Assembly: GCF_021018895.1 (NCBI RefSeq)
Contig: NC_079375.1
Coordinates: forward strand, 7,028,001-7,092,000
From: Seriola aureovittata
Lineage: Eukaryota; Chordata; Actinopteri; Carangiformes; Carangidae
Length of the DNA: 64,000 bases
Direction: 5' to 3'
In this document: positions 12,705 through 22,443 of the stretch, one piece after another
Layout: every line of letters starts with the position of its first letter
How positions within the stretch are numbered: position 1 is the stretch's first letter
The notes under the pieces: model-generated
Told to the model about the DNA's origin: nothing
Database searches by the model: none
What the model saw: the letters and a program-made list of their open reading frames with translations, nothing else
Position numbers and translations under genes: made by a program

Positions 12705-13086
12705 GATAAATACAGGAGGTCGGCACGGTGGGACAGTGGTTAGCACTGTGGCCTCACAGCGAGAAGGTTCTGGGTTCTGACCCCTGGCAAATTGCCTTTC
12801 TGTGTGGAGTTTGCATGTTCTGCCTGTGCCTGTGTGGGTTCTCTCCGGGTACTCCGGCTTCCTCCCACAGTCCAAAGACGTGCACAGAGGTTAATTCGCG
12901 ACTCTAAAGTGACCATAGGTGTGAATATGTGCGCAAGTAGTTGTTTGTCTCTACATGTCAGCCCTGTGATAGGCCTGTCCAGGGAATACCCTGCCCTTGC
13001 CCAGTGTCAGCTGGGATTGGCTCCAGCCCCCCTGTGTCGCTACAAGGATAAGCAGTATAGATAATGGATGGATGGATAAATACAGG
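12705..13086 (+). mobile_element. Retroposed SINE-like element with 12-bp target duplication
   Basis: The element body is 12717-13074. GATAAATACAGG occurs directly before it (12705-12716) and directly after it (13075-13086), a perfect 12-bp target-site duplication. The 5' part (GACAGTGGTTAGCACTGTGG, then GGTTCTGGGTTCTGACCC) resembles tRNA-type A and B boxes. The middle has TTTGCATGTTCTGCCTGTG and TCCTCCCACAGTCCAAAGAC. The 3' end is a GGAT-repeat tail. I recognise it as an abundant teleost interspersed family. It inserted about 80 bp after the candidate exon ending at 12638. Confidence 0.85.
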
Positions 13087-13906
13087 CCCAGATACAGAAA
13101 ATTGAAACATGACCCCAATGACATTTTTTGCTGAAATTTCATGATGACCTTAAAAGAGGTTATCACTGACATTCACTTGTATGAAAAACTAATTTGGCTC
13201 ACTTTAATATTTAATGATTTCCTTTAGTTGCCCTGTTTGAACCCTGAATGCAACTTTTTGAGGCAAATAATCCTTACAAGTAGATTAATGTTTCTGTTTC
13301 TATCAGGAACCCCTAAAGGTTTCCACCACGTGAGTGTTGTTCATTGCAACATTTCTGCATTCAGGTGAATTCAGCATTTGAAGAAAACATACAGTAATAC
13401 AATATATCTACAAACCTGAGTTTTTCTGTACTGACTCCCCACCAGAGAAGATATCATTTATATTCTCAGACAGGATTCCTTACCAAAACAGAGGTGACAT
13501 CCTATAAGCTCAGCAGAAAAGTGTTCTACTTCATCTACTTATATGGTAGTTTAATACACCATATGTTTTGAACACGCTTTGTGTCAGATACAAAACACTG
13601 AGTATGATTTGCTGATTTTGAAATATGTGGTTTTTTACTGTTAATTTCTACTGCTTAATGTGACAGGACAAAATATAAAATCAGCATGTTCAATTGAAAA
13701 AGAGTAAGGAAAGACACAGCTTGCTAACCTGAATACTTGATCAAAAAAGTACTTAGTATCTTACTATCAATAATAATGAAATTGCAGTGAGGGGGAGTCT
13801 AGTGATATCACTACACTATTTGTGTCACTTGTTGTATAAGTTAACCCTGTTGTCTGGTTGACTCTGGCTCAATACATTGTTTTCTATTTCCAAAGAAGCC
13901 GCATTA

Positions 13907-14840
13907 CACATAGAGGAGGAAAAAAATTGGCAGCATTGCGACTGCATCCCAGCAGATTTGTATTATGTGAATCAGAGGAGTGACTCACCAGTAAAATTGA
14001 ATTATTCCACATTTTCTACGTCCCTCGTTCCCTGTTCTTTAGACGCTCTGCTGGTCCAAACCAGCAGCAGTGTGAACACAGTCTAGACAGCCTAGAACCT
14101 GGACGTACATGCTCTCATATTTGTCATTTCACAAAATATTCTATTATCTAGTTCCCACAAGTTCTGTTTTCCACGTGATAGCATGAAAATAATAGATTGC
14201 AAAAACAATTTTTAAATTTATTAATTTGTTGTGAGTTTCAGGTCATTGTTTTGGTTCACTTTCACCGCTTTCATAGCATACCATTTGTGGCATGCTAAAA
14301 AGCCACTGCAGCACCAAACAGCAGTTAGCAACTAGCTGGTGGACGTAGTGGAGCATTTAGTAGTGGCTAACGAGCCAGATATTTCCCTCAGGAGTTGGCA
14401 GTGACCAAAAACGGAGCTAAAAGAGTGTGAACATTATATCTTAGCTCGCCGGGTGGCCACAAACTCACATCCAAATGAATGATAATGTTGCTCTGTAAAT
14501 GCTGAATGAGTAAATGAGAATCTATTTGCTAAGTTTCACCATACAAACCTAAAAGTTGATGATATGTCAATACTGTGTTTTTCCGCTGCTCCCATGTAAC
14601 AAAAATATCAGCTATTGCAAATTTAACATCTTGTTCTCACGTTGCAAAAAATGCATAGGTAACTTGGGGCATCAGTATTGTCCTACCATTATGGCTCAGA
14701 AAACAGGACTAACTTTTTATGTGAATTATTATAAACATTTTAATTATATACAATTTATGAATCATATTTAGAAACCTCTTCAGTGACTCTTTTGTGTAAA
14801 AATCCTGTGTTGTTTTCACACATTTTAAAAAAAGAAATTC
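13907..14840. repeat. Duplication block A, copy 1
   Basis: Nearly identical to 16378-17326 (block A2), with only a few substitutions and small indels. In this copy block A runs straight into block B1 at 14841. It contains an internal dispersed repeat at about 14231-14575, with a diverged relative at 62515-62895. Short open frames here recur in A2 and are not genes. Confidence 0.9.
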
Positions 14841-16087
14841 TGATGCAGGACCACTGCTTTTCATTGATAACTGCAGATTTCACGCATTCATTTCACATTT
14901 TTCTCACAAATAAAGTAAAGTTGCCTGTAAACAAAGCGTGGTGGGAGAGCACTCGTGATTTGGTGATTTGGTTGGTGTTGAGGATGGATAGATAAACAGG
15001 TGGATGGTCTTGTGTGTCTCCTCAGGTTGTGCCTGCTCTTCTTTATTTTACTTTTCAACATTTCAGTTTTCCATGATGCCTTTTGGATCCTGGGGCTCTT
15101 TGCTCAATCACACAGGTTTTCTGAGGCCTAAAGCGATATCAGTATTTGAGAGTTCGAAAAAATGACAAATGATATTATTATTATTTTTAACATTAATGCA
15201 TAACATAAGTGAACTTTTCTGATAAGGGCACTTTAAAGCACAATTGTGAACAAGAAATGTTCTGAAAGGCACATTTTATGGTGGAAAAATTGACTAACCA
15301 TGTAATCACAACACTGTTTCTAAGGCCCTGTCCACATGGTCATTTTGAAAACGCTGCTGTTTCTATATGCGTTTTGGTCTTTCCTCCACATGCAAACTCC
15401 ATTTCAGGTCACTGAAAACAGACCTGTTGCAAAACTCCGGCCACTCTGTTGTTTTCAGCGTTGTCATGTAGACGGGGAAAACAGAGTTCTTGGCTCGTAA
15501 ACTTGCCTGTAACATCATTGTCATGTTGTAACCAGAGCCGGTGATACCTTTTTACCTTATTGTTTTCGGGTTGTCCGTTCATCCGTTCTATTCTCGTGGA
15601 CACAATATCTCAGTAACGCCTTCACAGAACGTCTTCAAATTTGGCACAAACATTCACTAGGGCTCAAGAGCGAACTGATTATATTTTGGGCATCAGAGGG
15701 CAAAGGTCAAGGTCACAGTGACATCACAAAACATAATTTTGGCCTTGTGAATGTGATATCTCCAGAACTCTTCAATGGAATCCCTCTGAATTTTGCATAA
15801 ATCTCCAGTTAGACTCAAGGACGAACTGATTAGACTTTGGTGGTCAAAGGTCAAAGGTCAAGGTCAGGATGACTTCACAAAACGCTTTTTAGCCATAACT
15901 CAAAACTTCACACAGCAATTATGACCAAATTTCGCACAAATGGTTAATATTTTATATGGTTTGGGATAAACAGGGATGTGACCTGAAACTAGTCTGAGTG
16001 GCGGAGGCAGACAACCCTGAGATGATAATTCTAGTTTTTCGAGCTTCTGATTGGCCGACATAGCTTGGCGATAGGGTGATATCGCTG
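14841..16087. repeat. Duplication block B, copy 1
   Basis: Nearly identical to 21236-22317 (block B2), but contains about 170 bp (roughly 15723-15893) missing from B2. B2 in turn has a short extra stretch near 21500. Homology ends abruptly at GATATCGCTG (16087; 22317 in B2). It includes a left MITE terminus at about 15322 and an interspersed repeat from about 15557. Confidence 0.9.
15557..16040 (+). repeat. Interspersed fish repeat inside block B1
   Basis: Carries GTTGTCCGTTCATCCGTTC, GGCACAAACATTCACTAGG, two AAGGTCAAGGTCA tracts and a CATAACTCAAAACTTCACAC stretch. It belongs to the same family as 9704-9978 and 21965-22270 and sits inside the MITE-like element that begins at about 15322. Confidence 0.7.
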
Positions 16088-16267
16088 ATTTCTTTGGACA
16101 ACATCCATAATTCATTCTTGAAGTCTTGTTCTGAAAGATTTCTTGACATTATAAAAATTTGGGCTACATTTGGATGCAAACTCGGCTAATGTGAAACTCG
16201 TAGTGATGAACCTACAGAGAATTATCTCCTGAATGTGCAGCTCCCGTCAGTTTTCTGGAGCTTTGTA

Positions 16268-16357
16268 GTGAGTTTCAGGTCATTGTTTTGGTTCACTTTC
16301 ACCGCTTTCATAGCATACCATTTGTGGCATGCTAAAAAGCCACTGCAGCACCAAACA
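16268..16357. repeat. Extra 90-bp partial copy of block A at the duplication join
   Basis: Matches 14231-14320 and 16702-16791 almost base for base (GTGAGTTTCAGGTCATTGTT at the start, GCAGCACCAAACA at the end). Just after it, a GTTGTGGCTAACGAGCC stretch joins directly to the start of block A2 at 16378. The 64 bp before it (from about 16204) match another member of the dispersed family at 62515. Confidence 0.85.
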
Positions 16358-16377
16358 TAATGTTGTGGCTAACGAGC

Positions 16378-17326
16378 CACATAGAGGAGGAAAAAAATTG
16401 GCAGCATTGCGACTGCATCCCAGCAGATTTGTATTATGTGAATCAGAGGAGTGACTCACCAGTAAAATTGAATTATTCCACATTTTCTACGTCCCTCGTT
16501 CCCTGTTCTTTAGACGCTCTGCTGGTCCAAACCAGCAGCAGTGTGAACACAGTCTAGACAGCCTAGAACCTGGACGTACATGCTCTCATATTTGTCATTT
16601 CACAAAATATTCTATTATCTAGTTCCCACAAGTTCTGTTTTCCACGTGATAGCATGAAAATAATAGATTGCAAAAACAATTTTTAAATTTATTAATTTGT
16701 TGTGAGTTTCAGGTCATTGTTTTGGTTCACTTTCACCGCTTTCATAGCATACCATTTGTGGCATGCTAAAAAGCCACTGCAGCACCAAACAGCAGTTAGC
16801 AACTAGCTGGTGGACGTAGTGGAGCATTTAGTAGTGGCTAACGAGCCAGATATTTCCCTCAGGAGTTGGCAGTGACCAAAAACGGAGCTAAAAGAGTGTG
16901 AACATTATATCTTAGCTCGCCGGGTGGCCACAAACTCACATCCAAATGAATGATAATGTTGCTCTGTAAATGCTGAATGAGTAAATGAGAATCTGTTTGC
17001 TAACAAGTTTCACCATACAAACCTAAAAGTTGATGATATGTCAATACTGTGTTTTTTTTCCATGTGACAAAAATATCAGCTATTGCAAATTTAACATCTT
17101 GTTCTCACATTGCAAAAAATGCATAGGTAACTCGGGGCATCAGTATTGTCCTACCATTATGGCTCAGAAAACAGGACTAACTTTTTATGTGAATCATTAT
17201 AAACATTTTAGTTATATAGAATATAATAATTATATACAATTTATGAGTCATATTTAGAAATCTCTTCAGTGACTCTTTTGTGTAAAAATCCTGTGCTGTT
17301 TTCACACATTTTAAAAAAAGAAATTC
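16378..17326. repeat. Duplication block A, copy 2
   Basis: Near-identical to 13907-14840. Unlike copy 1, homology stops at AAATTC (17326) and the next sequence is the segment containing the ST6GALNAC3 promoter and exon 1. So this copy forms the left flank of the promoter. Confidence 0.9.
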
Positions 17327-17701
17327 GGGGATATTTTATGAGAAAAAAGAAAAGATTATGGGCCAAGTTCTCTCCACACTGGCATGTTGTAAAGGCAGGA
17401 GGAAATCAACGGCGGTCATGTGACTGAGGAGGGCGGGACTGTGCGTCTGTGCCGGCCAGTAGCAGCGCAGCGTCGGTCCAGGTCCCAGCAGCTCCGTGGG
17501 AGAAAAAAAAACCCAGAGAGAGGAGACGAATAACGGTACACTCCAATATTTATGGAGCCGATCCCCGCATTTAACCACACCGCGTCTGCGTCTCCTCCTG
17601 TGATGCATACATGAATAAATGCGTTTGGAAACGGACGCGGTCATCGGCGTTTTGGGGCTGACGAAAACAAGCGGTCCACCATTGTTTGCGTAGAAATAAG
17701 A
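17327..17701 (+). promoter_or_regulatory. ST6GALNAC3: ST6GALNAC3 promoter and 5' UTR
   Basis: GC-rich, CpG-containing stretch directly upstream of the start codon. A GGGCGGG GC box lies at about 17432-17438, and further CpGs cluster at 17450-17490 and 17560-17650. No TATA box is obvious, as is usual for glycosyltransferase genes. The exact transcription start cannot be placed by eye. A 211-codon minus-strand open frame crosses this area and is regarded as a shadow of the GC content. Confidence 0.6.
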
Positions 17702-17719
17702 ATGGCCTGGATGTGGAAG
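17702..17719 (+). CDS. ST6GALNAC3: ST6GALNAC3 coding exon 1 (six codons)
   Basis: ATG GCC TGG ATG TGG AAG, then the donor GTAAGT, gives MAWMWK. Mammalian ST6GALNAC3 also begins with a very short Met-Ala-start peptide before a Lys/Arg-Lys-Ser followed by the membrane segment, so both position and phase fit. The exon ends in phase 0 and exon 2 resumes in phase 0 with KKS. The start is supported by the GC-rich leader just upstream and an in-frame N-terminus of expected length. A second Met at codon 4 could also initiate. The exon lies in the 3.9-kb segment present in only one copy of the flanking tandem duplication. Confidence 0.88.
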
Positions 17720-17756
17720 GTAAGTGGGGGTTTCTCTCACACATACATCAGTCAAA

Positions 17757-17795
17757 AAAAAAAAAAAAAAAAAAGGGGGAAAAGGGGGGAAAAAG
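17757..17795. repeat. Poly-A/purine tract just inside intron 1
   Basis: About 18 A residues followed by G- and A-runs, 37 bp after the exon 1 donor. It is homopurine on the + strand. Confidence 0.9.
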
Positions 17796-18342
17796 CACAC
17801 AGGCAGCTGACGTGGTCGCCTTTTAAGTCTATCCATTTTAACAGATGTGAGGTGAAATGTGAGCAGGGAGCTGCTGTGGTGGTGATGCTCCGTGGAGGTA
17901 CTGAACCCTCCCCTGGTTTCTGGACGTTCGCCTGGTTTTGGGCTCTGAATTTGTGATTCTGGTTCGTGCACATGACAGGAAACACAGAGGAAACCGGGCC
18001 CTCGTGCTTGTGTGGTGCATTCAGTGTGTGTTTGTGTTTATTGCTCCTAGAGAAAGCAGGCATATGCAGGCCAGCCAGCCAACATCCCCCCTGACACGTT
18101 CAGGTGTTCACATGATGTGAGGAGTTGACAACACACAGACACCTTAAAGAAGTGTGTGAACAGATGAGGAGAAAGTTGACAAGAACGTCCTCACTGACTC
18201 CCACTCTGTTCCTCTTTTTCTATTTTCACTTCAGTTAATTTCACAAATTCACACATTTACAGATGTTGACATCAACAACGCTGCCAGATGTTAAGGTGTA
18301 GTTTTTCATATGTGACACAGAACAATCCACTTAGGATTAGTC

Positions 18343-18860
18343 AGGGCTGCAACAAATGATTATTAAAATTTCTTTCTTAGTTAATCATTTTGTATATGTA
18401 ATGACAGAAAATGATGAAATATGTCAATTGCAGTTTCTCAGAGTTCAAAGTAATGTCTTAAAAAATTGCCTGTGTTGCTGAACCAACAGTCCCAAAGCCA
18501 AAGATGGAGGATGTGATAGAAAACAGAGACAAGCAGCAAATCCTCATATTTGAGAAGTTGAACTTGGCAAATGTTCGGTATTATTGGATGAAAAATGACT
18601 CGAACAAGTAATTGTTTCAGCTATAATAATTTCTGCTTTGTCCGACTGTCATTCTAAAACCCGAAAATATTCAATTGACAATGATATAAAAGAGAGAAGC
18701 AAATCGTCACACTGGAGAAGCTGGAACCAGAGAACATTTGATTTCTTGTCTTGAGAAGTGAACTATCATACTTGTTGATAAACACAGAATGTTCTTTGTC
18801 AAACCAGCAGTCTAAAACTCTGAGATATTCAGTTTACAACCAGGTAATGGATGTAAAACG
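18343..18860. repeat. Interspersed fish repeat, 'GGCTGCAAC' family, two partial copies
   Basis: Begins AGGGCTGCAACAAATGATTA and carries the typical downstream words: TTAGTTAATCATTTTG, GACAGAAAATGATGAAAT, and TTGAGAAGTTGAACTTGG. A second partial copy from about 18630 has AAATATTCAATTGACAATGA and GAGAAGCTGGAACCAGAGAA. The same family recurs at 19343, 27005, 28418, 34020, 36055 and 40005. Confidence 0.65.
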
Positions 18861-18998
18861 TTGTTTGCGTCACAGAAATGGCTTTGTGTTTGTAAGAAGC
18901 TGTTGTTGATATCTGTGAATGTGTGTCACTATTGTGTCTTTTAGCAGGAGCAGCATTTGCTATTCAAAACACTCAAACCGTGTCACTTGACACCCCCA

Positions 18999-19031
<33 letters not shown>
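18999..19031. repeat. (CA)n microsatellite
   Basis: About 32 bp of uninterrupted CA. Confidence 0.97.
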
Positions 19032-19034
<3 letters not shown>

Positions 19035-19342
19035 TCGTGAATACAGCTACAGTTATTTGCATGGGAAATTTTTGCAGTTCATTTCAGCAGTCCAGTCTCT
19101 TGAGTTTGTTATCTGAAGCTGAAATGAAGCTTTGTGTATAGAAAGGTGTACAGTACTGAATGTTGGCTTTGGATGTGAATGATTCTGATGATTCTCACTC
19201 TTGCTTATTTTTTGGATCAGATGTTTGCTGATTAATATGATGATTTTGTGAATTCACACAGTATTTTACTCAGGCAAAGTTCTCCTGCTTTACATTCTTT
19301 AATGTAAGAAATTGAAAAAGTTTAATCTAAGCTTTGGTACAG

Positions 19343-19645
19343 GGGCTGCAACTAACAATTATTTTCATAATTTATTCATCTGCTGATTATTTTCTCAACT
19401 AGTTAGTTAATCTCTTGGTCTATAAGTTTAAAAAAAAAAAAAACGTCCCAAAGCCTGATGTGTCATCATCAGTGTCATTTTTTTTTTTGTCTGACCAACA
19501 GTCACAAATCCCAGGGATATTTAGTTTACAATCAGTTAAGATTAGGAACTAGGAAACGTCTGGCATTTTTGCTTGAAAAATGACTGAAAAGATCACTTTG
19601 CTGTAGATTAACTAATCAATTAATCGATTAATCGTTTTAGCTTTA
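19343..19645 (+). repeat. Interspersed fish repeat, 'GGCTGCAAC' family
   Basis: A well-preserved copy runs from GGGGCTGCAACTAACAATTA to TTAATCGATTAATCGTTTTA. The middle words GTCTGACCAACAGTCACAAA and GGATATTTAGTTTACAATCA are shared with the other copies. The alternating ATTAATCG ends suggest terminal symmetry. Confidence 0.7.
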
Positions 19646-20327
19646 ATTGGTAGGTAGTTGTATTGGCGCAGGTGCTGAAAAATGTGATACCCAGCCCTAA
19701 TCATAATATGGCAACTGCATGACACATGAAACATACAAAAAATGTTCAAAGCAATGAGCTGTGTCCCACTTGTGCTTCTCCAAACTTTCTGTGTGAGTAA
19801 GAGAAAACTTCACCTTGCCTGTAATCATACGTACGGACAAAAAGTTGTTGAACAACAGCATGATAAGGTCATATCATCCCAGTATGACTCTGCTGAAACT
19901 TGATAAATGCTGTTATTGAATTATCACCCATCCCTAATCCATAGCAAAGTGATACTGATCTCACTGTGCTGTGGTGGTAACTGCTGTTTTCATACTGTAA
20001 AAAGTTATTTTCCTCTGTATCCGTCCTGCTGGTGTAGAGTCAGACAGTTCGTCACAGCTAATATACAGCCCTAGTCTGGTTTTGTCAGACTTCAGACTTG
20101 TTTTATCCGTATTTCATTGTGCCAAAGTTGAGTTTTTATTTATTAAAAGGCACTTTGGTTCCTGTCAGTCCTCAAACATGCACAGGAATAAAAAAGAGTG
20201 TCAGACAGAAAGCAATCCTTCAACAACATGTCACTTTGCAAACTTTATAGTCACATTTGACTCGTTTAGGCTGTTTTTGTTATCTGAGGCAGCCGTTAGT
20301 TTCAAGCTAGATTTGACACGACTATGT

Positions 20328-20331
<4 letters not shown>

Positions 20332-20388
<57 letters not shown>
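20332..20388. repeat. (TA)n microsatellite
   Basis: About 57 bp of uninterrupted TA, capable of cruciform extrusion. Confidence 0.97.
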
Positions 20389-20391
<3 letters not shown>

Positions 20392-21235
20392 ATAAAATAT
20401 AGGAAAAGTGGATCAAAGTAAATGAGCTGTAACTTTAAATTAAATGACACCAGTATTCTTGTTTCCTTGTTAGTTGTGTTGGAAAGTGGTTATTAGGTAG
20501 CCCACATAAAGACTCGGATGGCCATAATACAAATCTTCATTAAGCTACTGCCTGAAATATTGACAAGCCAGAACAAACCTGTCATCCTCTAGTAATTCAC
20601 TTCACTTTAGCTCTACTATATAGTCAACTAGTCGGCTACTTCCATGTCCTGGGATAATAGACATTCCAACATATGGACTTTGCTGTCATATGTTTTTATA
20701 TCGTATGTCGTGTCTTGTTTTATGTTTGCGACATATAAATTGAGCCGTCCAGGATATTTTTCTGCTTATTAAACGACCTTCAGACAACAGTGATTTAAGT
20801 TTATTGCATGTCACACTGTGTGAAATGTGGCTGATAAAGTCTTATCAGTTTAAGGCATGTGTTGATTGAACTATGGTTAATTATAGCACTATGATGTACG
20901 TCGCTTGTGTCATCCATCTTATCCTTTAAAGAAGCTGGTTCTGTTTGTGAGACTTTGTTAAAGTCACATGAATGTTTTTTTTTCCTTTTGCCTCCAACAT
21001 CTTGGTGTGTGTGTATATGTGTGTTTATGTGTGTTTTTATTCCCAAGTTTCATTGAAAAATAGCCAGTAATACATGTTGCTGGTGAATTCTGCGTCGTTT
21101 CATGTCGTATTCTGATTGGTTGTAGCAGCGGTCACGCTGTGAGAACATGTTCCTAAATTTCTGACACACTCTGAATTTTGCCACAGGCTGTCTTTGGCTG
21201 CCAAAATCAGCCCTCAGTGGACGTGTCTCACAGTG

Positions 21236-22317
21236 TGATGCGGGACCACTGCTTTTCATTGACAACCGCAGATTTCACACTATTTTTCTCAAAAAATAAA
21301 GTAAAGTTGTCTGTAGACAAAGCATGGTGGGAGAGCACTCGTGATTTGGTGATTTGGTTGGTGTTGAGGATGGATAGATAAACAGGTGGATGGACCTGTG
21401 TGTCTCCTCAGGTTGTGCCTGTTCTTCTTTATTGTTCTGTTCAACATTTCAGTTTTCCATGATGCCTTTTGGATCCTTGGGCTCTTTGCTGTTTTTCCAT
21501 AGGGCCTCAATCACACAGGTTTTCTGAGGCCTAAAGCGATATCAGTATTTGAGAGTTTGAAAAAATGACAAATGATATTATTATTATTTTTAACATTAAT
21601 GCATAACATAAATGAACTTTTCTGATAAGGGCACTTTAAAGCACAATCGTGAACAAGAAATGTTCTGAAAGGCACATTTTATGGTGGAAAAATTGACTAA
21701 CCATGTAATCACAACACTGTTTCTAAGGCCCTGTCCACATGGTCATTTTGAAAACGCTGCTGTTTCTATATGCGTTTTGGTCTTTCCTCCACATGCAAAC
21801 TCCATTTCAGGTCACTGAAAACAGACCTGTTGCAAAACTCTGGCCACTCTGTTGTTTTCAGCGTTGTCATGTAGACGGGGAAAACAGAGTTCTTGGCTCG
21901 TAAACTTGCCTGTAACATCATTGTCATGTTGTAACCAGAGCCGGTGATACCTTTTTACCTTATTGTTTTCAGGTTGTCCGTTCATCCGTTCTATTCTCGT
22001 GGACACAATATCTCAGTAACGCCTTCACAGAACGTCTTCAAATTTGGCACAAACATTCACTAGGGCTCAAGAACGAACTGATTGTATTTTGGGCATCAGA
22101 GGGCAAAGGTCAAAGTCACAGTGACTAACTCAAGACTTCACACAGCAATTATGACCAAATTTCACACAAATGGTTCATATTTTATATGATTCTGGATAAA
22201 CAGGGATGTGACCTGAAACTAGTCTGAGTGGCGGAGGCAGACAACCGTGTGGTGATAATTCTAGTTTTTCGAGCTTCTGATTGGCCGACATAGCTTGACG
22301 ATAGGGTGATATCGCTG
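21236..22317. repeat. Duplication block B, copy 2
   Basis: Near-identical to 14841-16087 except for about 170 bp missing here (junction at about 22126) and a short difference near 21500. It starts TGATGCGGGACC (TGATGCAGGACC in copy 1). It is the right-hand partner of block A2, separated from it by the 3.9-kb segment with ST6GALNAC3 exon 1. Confidence 0.9.
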
Positions 22318-22443
22318 CCTGTCGATTTGACATGCTCTCGACAGCTTGTTTTGCATTTTCATGTGGACGGACATTTTTTTCAAGATCGGAAGAAGGAAAC
22401 CCCTGTTTTAATAAATACACCTGGACATGTGGACTATAGGCCT
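21725..22443. mobile_element. MITE-like element, complete in copy 2, interrupted by another repeat
   Basis: The left end reads AGGCCCTGTCCACATGG (from about 21725). The right end, reverse-complemented, reads AGGCCTATAGTCCACATGTC, an imperfect terminal inverted repeat. Internal words such as TTTTGAAAACGCTG and CATGTGGACGGACAT near the two ends also mirror each other. The interspersed repeat at 21965-22270 is embedded in it. The copy 1 equivalent (15322-16087) lacks the right end because the duplication boundary cuts it. Confidence 0.6.
21965..22270 (+). repeat. Interspersed fish repeat inside block B2
   Basis: Same family as 15557-16040, but missing about 170 bp of the middle (one AAGGTCAAGGTCA module and flanks). 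Starts GTTGTCCGTTCATCCGTTC. Confidence 0.7.

Noticed and set aside
12393..12875. 160-codon minus-strand frame
   Set aside because: Runs from the SINE-like element into unique DNA, so its composition is set by the repeat at one end. No known domain.
13877..14086. Open frame repeated at 16360-16557 and looking like a duplicated small gene
   Set aside because: The frame is shared only because the DNA is a near-identical duplication. There is no domain, and no codon-level constraint can be shown.
17336..17971. 211-codon minus-strand open frame over the ST6GALNAC3 promoter and exon 1
   Set aside because: No recognisable domain. It includes a Phe run from the poly-A tract and lies antisense to a GC-rich promoter where stops are rare.
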